A stretch of DNA of 64,000 nt, taken from contig BGZK01000856.1 in assembly GCA_005406025.1 (NCBI GenBank), positions 124,001 through 188,000 of the forward strand, read 5' to 3'. Positions within the stretch are counted from its first letter, which is position 1. The number at the start of each line of letters is the position of its first letter. Positions 45,173 to 55,310 of this stretch are shown piece after piece. The notes below the pieces were generated by a model. That model saw nothing but the letters and a program-made list of their open reading frames with translations, ran no database searches and was not told the DNA's origin. This stretch comes from Eumeta japonica (lineage: Eukaryota; Arthropoda; Insecta; Lepidoptera; Psychidae). The position numbers were made by a program, and so were the translations under genes.

Positions 45173-45578
45173 CTCTCTAAAACTTAATTAGTAGAATTTT
45201 TACTAATTGAAGTAGTAATAGTAGAAACTACATCAAAATTAGAAATTTTAGTTGAATCTACTACAGATTTACTAAGTTTGTAGGCGTTACTTTTCAATTA
45301 GTAATTTTTCACTAGTTGAAAAAGTAATATGGCCCAACTTCACTACTGAATTAGTAGTTCTGAATTAGTAGTCACTTGACAATTAGTAAAATAATCACTT
45401 TTATAATAGTAGAATTATACTTTTTAATTAGTAGAAAATTTACAATTTTAATTTGTAATCATTTCTACTAATTGAAAGAATGGATAACCACTTATTGCTG
45501 GTCGTATACTTTGGACATCTTAAAATAGTAGCTATTGACTATTAATTAGTGGTTTTCCACTTATTCAGTTTTAGAGAG
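45173..45578. mobile_element. MITE with TA target duplication and attagtag subrepeats
   Basis: Left end CTCTCTAAAACTTAATTAGT and the complement of the right end CTCTCTAAAACTGAATAAGT differ at two bases; similarity continues inward. TA lies at 45171-45172 and 45579-45580. Within, more than a dozen aattagtag or ctactaatt phrases occur in both orientations, giving the 406-bp element extensive self-pairing. No open frame. The superfamily is not recognised; the TA duplication suggests the Tc1/mariner group. Confidence 0.8.
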
Positions 45579-45580
45579 TA

Positions 45581-46124
45581 GAAGCTCACCGTGTAACCCA
45601 ACCAATCAGATTTTACACGGGAAATCTTTGATTTACCTAATTATATTATTAGAATAACTGGCGCTAGTGCACCGTTAATGACATGCCAACAAATTACTGA
45701 TTTGAAATGGGTTTCTGTTATAATACCGTCGTGTGTATTTACTTGTTAAAAGAATTGCACGAATTAATACCCCAGAATAGAATTATTTTCGATAGTTAAG
45801 TATCTGTTCGAAACACAATACTTATCATATCATGTTTCATAAATAGCTATTATAAGAAATAAGTAAAATAAATTTCAAAATAGATAAATAGCACAGATTT
45901 ATGACACCTGCTATAGTGCAAGAGTTTAGTTAACGATATCAGATACCGGGTATTTAACAAATTAGAAGCCAGTATTGAATAGATTTCTTAAAATAAAAGG
46001 TGTAAAGCGTACTAAAATTGTTTATTGTGATTTAAAATCAATTCATTAATCCCATTTTAATTAAAGTTAGTAATAGTTGAAATTTTAATTTATTATTTGA
46101 TAATCGTCAGATATCGTCAGATAT
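45581..46124. other. AT-rich spacer
   Basis: A short tandem cgtcagatat pair at 46105-46124. Nothing else. Confidence 0.5.
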
Positions 46125-46300
46125 CTTATTCCTGTCCAAAAGCCTAGTAATGCACTGATGAGTTCTCTGGTGTTGCTAGGGTCAATGGGACTGTCGTTAT
46201 GGCAAACGAATATGTGAGCCACTTACTCTCTGTTAGCTCTCATACTCGTTTGACCTTCGAAAATATTACAAGAAAAGTTAAAAGGATAAATTTCATCAAC
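46125..46300 (+). repeat. Lepidopteran gc(c)agcaacgcactg-type repeat, copy 1
   Basis: The series aagcctagtaatgcactgat, gagttctctggtgttgctag, gtcaatgggactg and atactcgtttgaccttcg matches in order a repeat widespread in moths (gccagcaacgcactg ... tctggtgttg ... ggcggcgg... tcgtttgcc). Copy 2 is at 53640. Confidence 0.6.
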
Positions 46301-46680
46301 CAAATACAAAAAAATCCAGAGTATCGATTGGTTCTACCGCTCGTTGCATTAAAAACCTTCACAAGCACTAAAAACGACAATTTATTTTAGTGAAAATCAA
46401 CCCTTATACTGAAAACATTTAAAGCATATCTCATGAAATGGTAGACATATGTTCGTACATCTAAAATATTTCATTAGTCGAATCTAAATTTCGATATTAC
46501 TCTGTACATATTTTTAACTGCGCCAAGAAGAAAATTTGCGATGTTTGTAAATGTGCGACCCAAAGAAGAACCGACCTCCTAGTTTTCGTATTGTGCAGTA
46601 AGCAAAGCTTAGTGTCGCATTTGATTGTTCTTTAGTAGCTTACTCGAAAATATTGTGATAAAAATAGACACCATTTAAGA

Positions 46681-46864
46681 CCAGACTACTCGTGAAAACA
46701 AAGTAAACGAGTCCAAACTCGATGAAGCCACGTCATTTCGTTACAGAGTTCTTTTGTTCACTTTCCGACTACATCATCAGAACCCTGGAAGCCATTGACA
46801 ACCAGATTACTAGTGAAGACAAATTAACCATGCCCAAACTCGATGCTGCTACGTCATTTCATTA
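46681..46864 (+). repeat. 121-base duplication with matched reading frame
   Basis: ccagactactcgtgaaaaca (46681) and accagattactagtgaagac (46801) start two similar 62-base blocks that both end ctacgtcatttc(g/a)ttac or close. When translated in the corresponding frames, both give a (Q)(T/I)T(R/S)E(N/D)K...KLD(E/A)ATSF(R/H)Y pattern, so the duplication may once have been in a coding sequence. The second block lies in a 77-codon frame (46722-46955). I do not recognise the protein. Confidence 0.6.
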
Positions 46865-47574
46865 CGTCCAAAAGCTCGTTCGCTTTATACGCACTTTATA
46901 TAAAATATCTATTTGTATACATCACACAATATTGTATGCAAGGGCAATTCTATAAATTTGTCACGTACATTGCTAACTTTGAATACTCATTTGACTAGTA
47001 GATAAGGCACTTGCTTCATAGACAAGGAGTTTCAAAAGTGGTTTCTGATCGAACTAAGCTCGTGTAATTCATTTCCATGTATAAATTTCCATATATTCCT
47101 GATAAATATCTCACTGTCTTTGTTGTTCGCTTTGTCTGCCTTTACACTCTTGCTCATAGATGGAGACTGATCCTATCGGTACTAACGTTAAATAAACGAT
47201 GTAAAAAATAAGTTATTAAAAAACATAATTGTCTACTTTAACAATACTTAAATTATTTCGAAGAGATAGTTAATTGTTTCTTAAGATAAATATTTAAAAC
47301 TCAAATTCCGTACTTTCCTCTCATGATGCCTTCGAATAAATCAATATATCTTTCTATCAATAATATAAAAAGAAACTAAGGAATGCCAGAAAAATTTCTA
47401 AATTCAAGTGACGGAATAAACATATAATTATAACCAGTGTGTATGGACGCCAGACGTAGGCTTTTACTGTCGATCTATTAAACAAGCCCGGGGTGACTCG
47501 AAATGCAATAAAAACAATCATGTTCGGAGTGTCTCCGAGAGATAAAGTCAGAAACAAGGAAATCCAAAGAAAAT
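46865..47574. other. AT-rich stretch without a recognised gene
   Basis: A possible tRNA-like head (ctagtagataaggcacttgc near 46996) is too degraded to call. Confidence 0.45.
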
Positions 47575-47870
47575 TCAGTGACCGACATAGCTCAAATATT
47601 CAGTAACTCGAAGTGGCATTAGACTCACCACATCACTCATGGTGGAACCGATAACCGCTCGAGAAGAAAGGTTCCCAAGTGACGACCACGAACTGGACGT
47701 CACAGCGTAGGACGGCCGCCCGCCAGGTGGACCAACGATTTGGTCTGGATCGCGGGCCAACATCGGTCACGGGTGGCCCGCGCCGCATGTAGCGGAAATT
47801 TAAGGGGGAGACTCATGTCCAATCCAATCCAATGTCATGGCAGTGGCCGTTCAGTGGCTGAAGCGAACTA
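47575..47870 (+). pseudogene. LINE tail, GHMARR-VGRPPARWT type, second copy
   Basis: The plus strand reads HITHGGTDNRSRRKVPK, then after a stop RPRTGRHSVGRPPARWTNDL and VWIAGQHRSRVARAACS in one frame (about 47620-47800). This is the C-terminal end of an insect LINE, with conserved RPRTG-R--GRPPARWTDDLV-IAG spacing. The part before and after is decayed. It matches the type at 7380-7620. Confidence 0.75.
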
Positions 47871-48066
47871 ACGGTTCATTGTGACTTCGCCAATAGAGCA
47901 TGGAATTTGATGTCCCGAATAAGTTCCGAAACGGTTACCCAGCATAGCGATCGAGTCGTATCCATGATAGAAATCGCTATGAGGTGGAATGTCTTAAACA
48001 TATCCTATTAACAAAAATATACAATTCGTCGTATATCTTACACCGTCCTCATTTTGCAGCACTTAC
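47871..48066. other. Short unassigned spacer
   Basis: Nothing recognised. Confidence 0.4.
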
Positions 48067-48200
48067 GGCCGGTTGCATCAAAAAAAAAACATAATCCGTA
48101 AACGTAATTCGTAAGATTTGACAGATTGGCTATACACATTATCTGACAAATCGTACCAATTACGTTTAGGTAATACCGTTTTACTTTTGATGCAACCCGC
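48067..48200. mobile_element. Hairpin MITE, gggttgcatcaaaa ends
   Basis: The arms run gccggttgcatcaaaa (48068) against the complement of ttttgatgcaacccgc (to 48200), and an inner arm aaacgtaattcgtaagattt (48099-48118, continuing to gacaga) pairs with the complement near 48142-48167 with a few mismatches. Nearly the whole 133-bp length therefore folds back on itself around a ttggctatacacatta centre. Target duplication not identified. Confidence 0.8.
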
Positions 48201-48456
48201 TGTTGACTGCTGTATAATCACTTGATTTTTGTGAAAAGAATGGATAATGTGGGATGTAAATACTGTGAAAAGGAATAATGCCTAATATTAATATATCTCC
48301 AAATGAAGGACTTGGAAACTTGGAATGAAAATTATAAAATTCATAGTAACCTTGTATAAAAAAAAGAAATCTCCACAAATAGTAATTAAGAAAGGCATAC
48401 ACAACTTTGTCAATCTAAACGCACCTTAAAGCATGCTCGACAGCCATTATGCCCTA
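48201..48456. other. Unassigned spacer
   Basis: Nothing recognised. Confidence 0.4.
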
Positions 48457-48714
48457 TTAACCCTGCACTCCCCGTCGTGGCCTTTCGCCCGATGGTTCTA
48501 AGGCGACACGAGCATTACGGTGACAAGACGAACAATGCGTCTGTCGTTGTGGGCAAAAAGTAAAGCCCAGTTCACAACGAACTCCAGCAACCGCACGTCG
48601 AACATGGTCACCCCGCACGCCGGCTGCCGGCGATAGACCGGCAAGGAACAGTAAAAATTGGAAACAAGGGAAAAGAAGGAAATGGTGTATTATAAATGAT
48701 GATCTCAATTTCAC
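48457..48714 (-). other. GC-rich 85-codon open frame, unrecognised
   Basis: The minus frame begins with a hydrophobic run FLLFPCFQFLLFLAGLSPAAG resembling a signal peptide, then becomes Arg/Cys-rich (VRCELGFTFCPQRQTHCSSC). The DNA from 48465 to 48650 is GC-richer than its surroundings, which may alone explain the open frame. It could equally be an old element. I do not recognise any family. Confidence 0.25.
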
Positions 48715-50165
48715 AGGAAATGCTGCAGTTTTTGATCTTTGTCATTTAAAATAAAGTTAAAAAAATTCAATTGTTTTTTTTAAGAATTGAAAAACTTGCT
48801 TCAATTATAAAATTTGATGAAACTGTCCACTAAATGTGATTCTTCGGCGTCTATGTGTTACATACAATATTTTCCACGGTTTCATAGTCGCTTTTTACAA
48901 AAATCACGTCAAGAGATAAGAAATCGTCAAATCCAACTCCCAGGAATTATATAGAATATACTAAAAATAAGATCGAATTAAATAACAGCATACGCGTAGC
49001 ACAAGAAAAAAACAAACAATAAAATAAAAAACGTAAACAAGAACGAAATATTGGCAATTGGTGATTATTTACGAGTCTAAATCTTCTCTTTGTTGAAATA
49101 GCAAAGCAATCGATGAATATACGATCCCCGAAATGTAATAATTCTTTTAAACATGTTTACTTATTAGAACGAATTACATGCTTTTTTTTTGTTTCAATCA
49201 TCATTTTGATAAAACATTGTATGAGTAGTTTATGACAGGAATATGTCTCAATGCTCGGTATACCGAGCACAAACTCTAATAAATTAAAAATTTTGGCTAT
49301 AAAATTTCAGCACAAACACTTCTACTTTCTTTCTTATTAATTTATTCATATTTAATTTTATATCCAGTTCCTAACTGAATTTGTTTCCAAACATGTTAAT
49401 ATACACTTTGTATCTTTTGGAATACATTTTCGTATATGTGTATACTATGAAGAGTGTTCTGAAGAGCTATTCAACCTCATTCCTGACGCTAATTCCCATC
49501 ATCGTTCCGGTCGCCGGAAACACCACCAGGACCATCTCGATGACCGATGTTATACTACCGTGCGCCTCTTGCGCAATTTTCTGTCACTGGAATGGCTTAT
49601 GGAATTTCTGGAATGATTTACCGTTAATAGTACTACCAACAAATTTTGACAAGGAGTTTTCAACAAAAGAACGTATTCCTTTTTAAAAAGCCATCAACGT
49701 ACAAGTAATTCCTCTATGGTTACAAATATCCACGCGCGGCGGCGACCGTAAACTTTCAAATGGCCTATATGCTAGTTCACCCCTAGATCCTATAAAGAAA
49801 TAATCCAGTCTGATAATGTATTGAAACACATGATACGACTGCATCTTAGCTTCATTTAAACACCAACAAAAACGGCCACTCATTACTAGTATTTAGAATC
49901 GAAGTCACAAATGGCAAATTATTTTTAATTGTTGTCTCATTGTTAGTTATTATTCAAGGTACATGTGTGACAGGAAATAAAAAATAAATAGGATCCTTAT
50001 ACATGTAATATCAAAGTAATAAAAAATAACACATATTAAATAAACTAGTGATCGCTCAGTAGTCAAAATTATAATTCATTACTTTAAATTTTTCAAATTC
50101 AACTACAATTCATCATTTTTCGAGGTTCATCGTCAAAAAGTATATGTCTATAATTATTGCATTAT
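48715..50165. other. AT-rich stretch without a recognised gene
   Basis: A 101-codon plus frame (49381-49686) contains a GC-richer part (tcgttccggtcgccggaaac) but no domain that I recognise. Nothing else. Confidence 0.4.
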
Positions 50166-50270
50166 GCCATTGGCGTGTGTTGTTTGCTTTAATTCTCTGA
50201 AACACTTACAAAATTCAAAATTCAAGTAATATTAATAATACTTGAAAATACAACACACACTAATGACACT
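50166..50270. repeat. Small fold-back with two nested arms
   Basis: cattggcgtgtgttgt (50169-50184) is matched by its complement acaacacacac-aatg near 50253-50268 with two mismatches, and the centre ttcaagtaatattaataata... (50222-50247) is itself nearly palindromic. Probably a decayed MITE. Confidence 0.5.
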
Positions 50271-50629
50271 ATATATACACGCTTGCATCTAACGTACATA
50301 AAATAATGTGTAAAAATGCATAGGGAAATATAATGAATTGTAAATAGTAAAAATAGTAAAAACTGTATTGAGTACTGTAGAAAGATTGTAAATTACAAAA
50401 GTAAGGAACGAGAAATATGACGGATAGAAATTTCTAAATAAAAGCTACGATTTTACTTACGGTGGAAAAGAAAAAAATAACTATTTCCAAGATTGTTTTA
50501 TCGATGACACTAAACTCGTCAATGACTATTACCTAATAAAAAAAAGTAAATCGATTGACAAACGGAGGAGAAAAAGTTACTGTATTGTTTTGTGTTTGCC
50601 GATTTTTATATTTACACTAGAATTTGCCC
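50271..50629. other. AT-rich spacer
   Basis: Nothing recognised. Confidence 0.5.
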
Positions 50630-51060
50630 GCAGCTCCGCCTGCGTAGGCATAAAATGAACTCCTTCACCTTGTACATCGTGCTACTACGAAATCAATAAT
50701 CATATCACTGTCCTGTTATGGATTCCGATTCTGGCCCTGCTTTTGTTGTGTTGTCAATACTTTGATTCTCGATTTCGATTGCAATCCCACTTTTGATTCC
50801 TTTCAACCCCAATCCCGTTCGAAATTTCGGTTCCGGTCATGTTCTCGATTCTGCTCTCCAATCCGCATTATGTGTTCATTTGGTTGGGTAGTATATGTAT
50901 CGATAGATGAAAATTTTTTTTTAATAGGATTTATGTAAAATCGGTTCTTAATTAACGTCTACGTCTAGAAAAAAGAGGAACTATGCCAAAATTCAAGTCA
51001 ATCGGGCTTATAATTTCGGAGATCTCGTGATGAGTAAATCAGTCAATTAAGGGTATTTTG
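50630..51060 (+). repeat. GATTCC/CCCG dispersed repeat, fullest copy
   Basis: It begins atttgcccgcagctccgcct, then gcataaaatgaactccttca, then a core of degenerate units (ttatggattccgattctggc, cttttgattcctttcaaccc, tttcggttccggtcatgttc, gattctgctctccaatccgc), and ends with tgtaaaatcggttcttaat, tgccaaaattcaagtcaatc and ggcttataatttcggag. That end is the type seen after many moth repeats (...aaatcggttcagcggttt...). Confidence 0.6.
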
Positions 51061-51769
51061 CTTTTAAATAAACCGTGAATAAGCATGAAGTTAATTTCTA
51101 AAATCATAAAGTAACAATATTCTATTTCTGTTCGATCTTGAATCCTCAATTTATTTCACTTAAAGATAAATATTTTATTGTCCAGTTTCTTGTTTTTTGA
51201 TTAGAATTATAAAATTCTTTCAAGACAAGATATATTATTCAAAGGATCCCAATAAAGTCTCAATTTATTTTTTCGTAGATAGTACGCTTTTCTGCAACCG
51301 ACGATAGGTCCGAAGAAATAACAGTAAACCCTTTATAACAGTAAACTACCGAACCCTTCTTGAACTTCATCGATATGGCTGAGCTGTTAATAAAAGGAAA
51401 AGATTCTGCAATAAAAAATATATATTACCTTACAAAATAAACTTCATACTAATAAGAACTAATTTAGAAGGCTGCTTTATACTAAATTACTTTTATACGA
51501 CCTTTTTGGGATAGAAATTAATTTCAATCTGCGTCTACTTATTAAATAGTCTGGCCGGTGCACCTTTCAAGGAACGGCCAATTACATTCAGAAAGTATTT
51601 AGTTATGAATAAAGTTAAAATTATTATTCAGCCTTATTTCTTTATAATTTTTTTTTTTGTTACATAATATATAAGTCTACTTCAATTTATACCTCATACA
51701 TATATAATACCCCACTAGAGTGTGTAGGTCTAATCGAATGCAAGGTATAGACCCATTTCAAGTCATATT
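51061..51769. other. AT-rich stretch without a recognised gene
   Basis: Nothing recognised. Confidence 0.5.
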
Positions 51770-51960
51770 TTATGACATTCTTAAGGTTTCGAGCTAAAAT
51801 GGCGAAAACGGAACCCAAATAATTTCGTCATGTCCCAGACATTTTACTCAAGAGCTACAAGATATATATGAAATTCGGAGTATAACTGTCTTGTATAAGC
51901 CGGTACTTAGTTTGGTAGTTAAATAACATAAATAAACATTTTCAGAGGGGCAGTCCATAC
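51770..51960 (-). repeat. Dispersed repeat, minus-strand copy
   Basis: The part aaaatggcgaaaacggaacc, then tcgtcatgtcccagacatt and ctcaagagctacaagatatat mirrors the 8560-8650 end (catggcgaaac...gggttccgtttttg) in the other orientation. Confidence 0.45.
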
Positions 51961-52639
51961 ATGTAACAGAAACTTAGAAAAATTTTTTTCAACAGACATC
52001 AACGTGTGGCACATATTTAGACAATTCTTTCAAAACAGTTTAAGGTTTCTAAGCAATTTGACTAATTGAGTATTTTCGGCAATAATCGCTCGCAAACTAA
52101 CAGAAACAGTCCTTCCATCCTTTATTTTTTAAACCGCATGTCCGAAAAGTATGAACAATATTACAAATGCAACGCTTAATAAATACTTTCAAGGAGTATT
52201 ATTTTGACATAACGGGATATACCGTTTTTGAGTTATTACCGAAAAACTGTGTTTCTTCAACAAAAGGACGTAAGTACCTTAAGATATGTTCTTTTGCTGG
52301 TGTACTTTAGTTTAAGATTAATAGTCTACATACTCGTTTCTCTAGTTATAGGCGACTAAAGTGACTAAACTTATCCCTATTATGTGCGGGAAACATGAAA
52401 AAAGTGTAACAACATAGTTTTTTTCATCCGTAGTGCATTTCTTTATAGTACCAGCTTCAGAACCCTACAGTGAGCGTGGTCCGACATGCTCTTGGCTGGT
52501 CTTTTCATTATTACTTGATCTAATTTACGTGCATTTGATATCTCTACGTGTTCACATGTAACAGCTTTAAAACACTTTCAAAAGCTTTAGTTTTATAAAG
52601 CAATTCAATGACGTTCTCTGTTTCTTAGCTATTGTATTA
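51961..52639. other. AT-rich stretch without a recognised gene
   Basis: Nothing recognised. Confidence 0.5.
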
Positions 52640-52990
52640 ATTATATTAGCTTTCGCCTACAACTTCGTCCATATGGATATAAAATGAATTCCTACATCTT
52701 TAGGTCGACTGACGACCTTGTTTTCGCCATGGTCCCAATTCCGGTCCCGCTCTCTATCCCGATTTCAGTTTCACCTTCGATTCGATTCTGATAAAATTAT
52801 CTCCTTTTAAAATTTTTTCAATTTTCACATAATAATCCTGAATACTTCCGTAATGAAAGATACCATAAGTGCACACTAATAAACTCCTCTACCTTAGTGT
52901 GAAATTCCTATTTAAATCGGTTCATTTGCTTAAGTGATCATTATGTCGGACAAATAGACAAATAAATACATAGACACAACATTTTTAAAA
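52640..52990 (+). repeat. GATTCC/CCCG dispersed repeat, copy
   Basis: tagctttcgcctacaacttc, then atggatataaaatgaattcc, tggtcccaattccggtcccg, ctctctatcccgatttcagt and cttcgattcgattctgat, ending with atttaaatcggttcatttgc and an aataaataca tail. Closely parallels the 50630 copy. Confidence 0.6.
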
Positions 52991-53239
52991 AGGCTTATAT
53001 GTGTAAATTACGCTAAAACAAAATATATAATATTAAATTCCTGTTATTTACGTTTCTTAACTGCAAATTATAACGAAAATGTCATTGTTTAAAATTATTA
53101 AATAAGTTATACAAATTTCTCAACTTGTGCGTTTAATAATGAGGTTTTTATCAAAAAAAAAAAAAAGCAGCTGCCCTCGCGACTTTATTCACGCTTACAC
53201 CGATTGCTAGATATAACTGAAAACGCTATAAGCTATTTT
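52991..53239. other. AT-rich spacer
   Basis: Poly-A at 53153-53166. Nothing else. Confidence 0.5.
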
Positions 53240-53460
53240 ATGTCAGAAGTCGCTTTTGATGAGTGGCCGTAAATACGGAAATCCGAAAATGAGGTGCGCA
53301 CCTGAGGGGCCGAGGGGTGTCGGCGCGGCGGTCGTCAACTGGCGGGCATGGCGGCGCGGGGCGGGGGCGGCGGCGCGCGCGGCACCGCGCTCACGGCCGG
53401 CGCTCACGCCGCCCGAACACACATGCACCGCCGACGCACTCTCTGCATAGATGCGAGAAA
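53240..53460. promoter_or_regulatory. Strong CpG-rich island, possible promoter or first exon
   Basis: The most GC-rich DNA of the window: gaggggccgaggggtgtcgg, cggcgcggggcgggggcggc, gcgcgcgcggcaccgcgctc, acggccggcgctcacgccgc. Each strand has a small frame with an Ala/Arg-rich composition (80 codons minus, 64 plus; another plus frame starts at 53348 with MAARGGGGG). On the minus strand, cggcccctcaggtgcgcacc offers a good splice donor (CAG/GTGCG). No domain is visible. Confidence 0.4.
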
Positions 53461-53639
53461 AATCATTTGATGAGGTTATAAGCAATCACGGAACACAGAT
53501 GTATGAATTTTAAGGCATCACGAACATAGACGTGAAATAACAACTTCTGCTATTGCCTTTCGTTCAGTGAGTGAGAGCCCCGACGGCTCACTTCCTCCCC
53601 CATCAACACATTCCCTACTCTATCAGATGTTTTGTTCAT
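53461..53639. other. Spacer, moderately GC-rich
   Basis: gtgagtgagagccccgacgg near 53568. No element identified. Confidence 0.4.
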
Positions 53640-53765
53640 ATCCAAGAGGCCGGCAACGCACTGGTAACTCCTCTTAAATTGGAAGTATGCACAGGCGGCG
53701 GTGACCACCTACTCTCTGGTCGTTCGCATACTGTTTAGCCCTCGAAAATGCTATAAAAAAGTATT
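53640..53765 (+). repeat. Lepidopteran gccggcaacgcactgg-type repeat, copy 2
   Basis: aagaggccggcaacgcactg, then taactcctcttaaat, ggcggcggtgaccacctac and cgcatactgtttagccctcg, ending in ctataaaaaa. Better preserved than the copy at 46125. I know the wording from many moth introns and intergenic regions. Confidence 0.7.
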
Positions 53766-54206
53766 TCGATCCGCCACCGGTTATGCATTGCGTAGCCCAT
53801 ATTAGGCGATGCAGAACATAAAGCGACTACCGATAAAACCAACAAACACCGTATAAGTCGATGGTTTTCCTGTTATTTGTTTTTTCGCCAAACCACTGCG
53901 TTTATAGTTTTCATTGATCATGAAAAATCTTACTAGATTACAGGCTACATAAATATACATCACCCTAACGAGCTAAGTTTTGATATGATAAAATTAGTTT
54001 AGTATGAATTTAATTCGACTTCAAACTAGAAAGTTATACTATATACATATGTATTTTTTTAATATCACGTAAATGAGAGCGGTGGCTGATTAGTAATCTA
54101 GTTTTAATATATGTAATGCGAAAATGATACTGGCCACTATGGTGTTGTATTCTCTGTTTATTCCTCTTCTAAAATACTAAATGTCATTTGTTTCTCTTGT
54201 GTAGTT
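53766..54206. other. AT-rich spacer before the mariner
   Basis: Nothing recognised. A left terminal inverted repeat of the mariner should lie within this stretch, but I could not identify it by eye. Confidence 0.4.
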
Positions 54207-55310
54207 TTGCATAGACACTTCATTGTTTACAACATGTTGCAATATAAAATTAAAACGATGTTGATTGAGCATCGTGCAGTAATTAAATTTCTATCAAAAG
54301 AGAAAAATACGCCATTTAAGATTAGACAACGCACGTTACGTGTAATCGGTGATTCGTGCCCCTCTGATTTCGTAATAAAGTTTTGGCCAAAACAGTTTAA
54401 ACATCACCGTGAGGGACTTAATGTCGACTCCCGTAGTGCACGACCCGTCTCGAGAATAACTGATAAAAAAGTGCCTAAAATGAAGCTATTAATTTAATAA
54501 GATCGGCAAATTAAGCAGTAGAAGATCGCAAAAGATGATGGCATTAGCAAGGAAGAAGTAAACGAAATAATTCATGAATATTTGGGCATGTTCAAGGTCA
54601 GTGCTCGTCGGGTCCTTAAAATGTTGCCTCCATTCGACAGGCAATGGCGTGTGAATTGTCGTGAGTGGTTTTTGAAAACGATTCATGGTAAAGAGGAAAA
54701 TTTTATCTTAAGAATAGTCACCTGTGATGGAACCTAGATTCGACAAGGGAAACGGGAAAGTAAACAGGATTCATCGCAGTGGACATTTAAGGACTAAAAA
54801 CCTCCTCGTAAGTTTTAAGTCGGTCCGTCGTCAAAAAAACGGATGACAATCATTTTTTGAGAATCCCTGGGGAAATTTCTAATAGATTACCTGCCTAAAA
54901 AACGACAATGACAGCCAAATATTATGCTAATGTATTGTATGAACAACGCGAGTCTATAAAAGAAAAGATCAAACTTAGACAAGGGATTCTGATTCTGCAT
55001 GATAATGCATCTGTGCACGCCGCTTGGAAAACAAACAATAATGACCAAAAACGTCTTCAAAAAAATCGACCATTCACCGTATAGCCTAGATTTAGCACCC
55101 TGCCATTATATTTTGTTGAGATTTTAAAGAAAAATTTAAGGGGGCGAAGATTTTCAACCAATAATGAGATGAACTCTGCAGTAAATCAGCATTTTGCCGA
55201 TTTTTTTTTTTGTCCATGGGTTAATGACGTTTTAATAAAAAATGTCATAAGTGCTTTTCTCTTTCAGGAAACTACATTTAAAAATAAAAAAAATAGCCAG
55301 TTCGTCTTTT
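54207..55310 (+). pseudogene. mariner-family transposase, frameshifted
   Basis: The N-terminal frame is open to 54497: EHRAVIKFLSKEKNTPFKIR, DSCPSDFVIKFWPKQFKHHR and EGLNVDSRSARPVSRITDKK are the usual mariner DNA-binding half with the linker. The most likely start is the Met at 54258 (MLIEHRAVIKFL) or 54234. After a stop at 54495 the plus strand continues with EEVNEIIHEYLGMFKVSARR, IVTCDGTWIRQGKRESKQDS (second-Asp region: TCDGTW for TGDETW), MTAKYYANVLYEQRESIKEK, LILHDNASVHAAWKTN (third catalytic Asp, intact, about 55000-55023) and YSLDLAPCHYILLRF. Frame changes and stops occur between these blocks. The terminal inverted repeats were not located. Confidence 0.85.

Noticed and set aside
46990..47060. 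tRNA-derived SINE head
   Set aside because: The A-box-like ctagtagataaggc is not followed by a credible B box.
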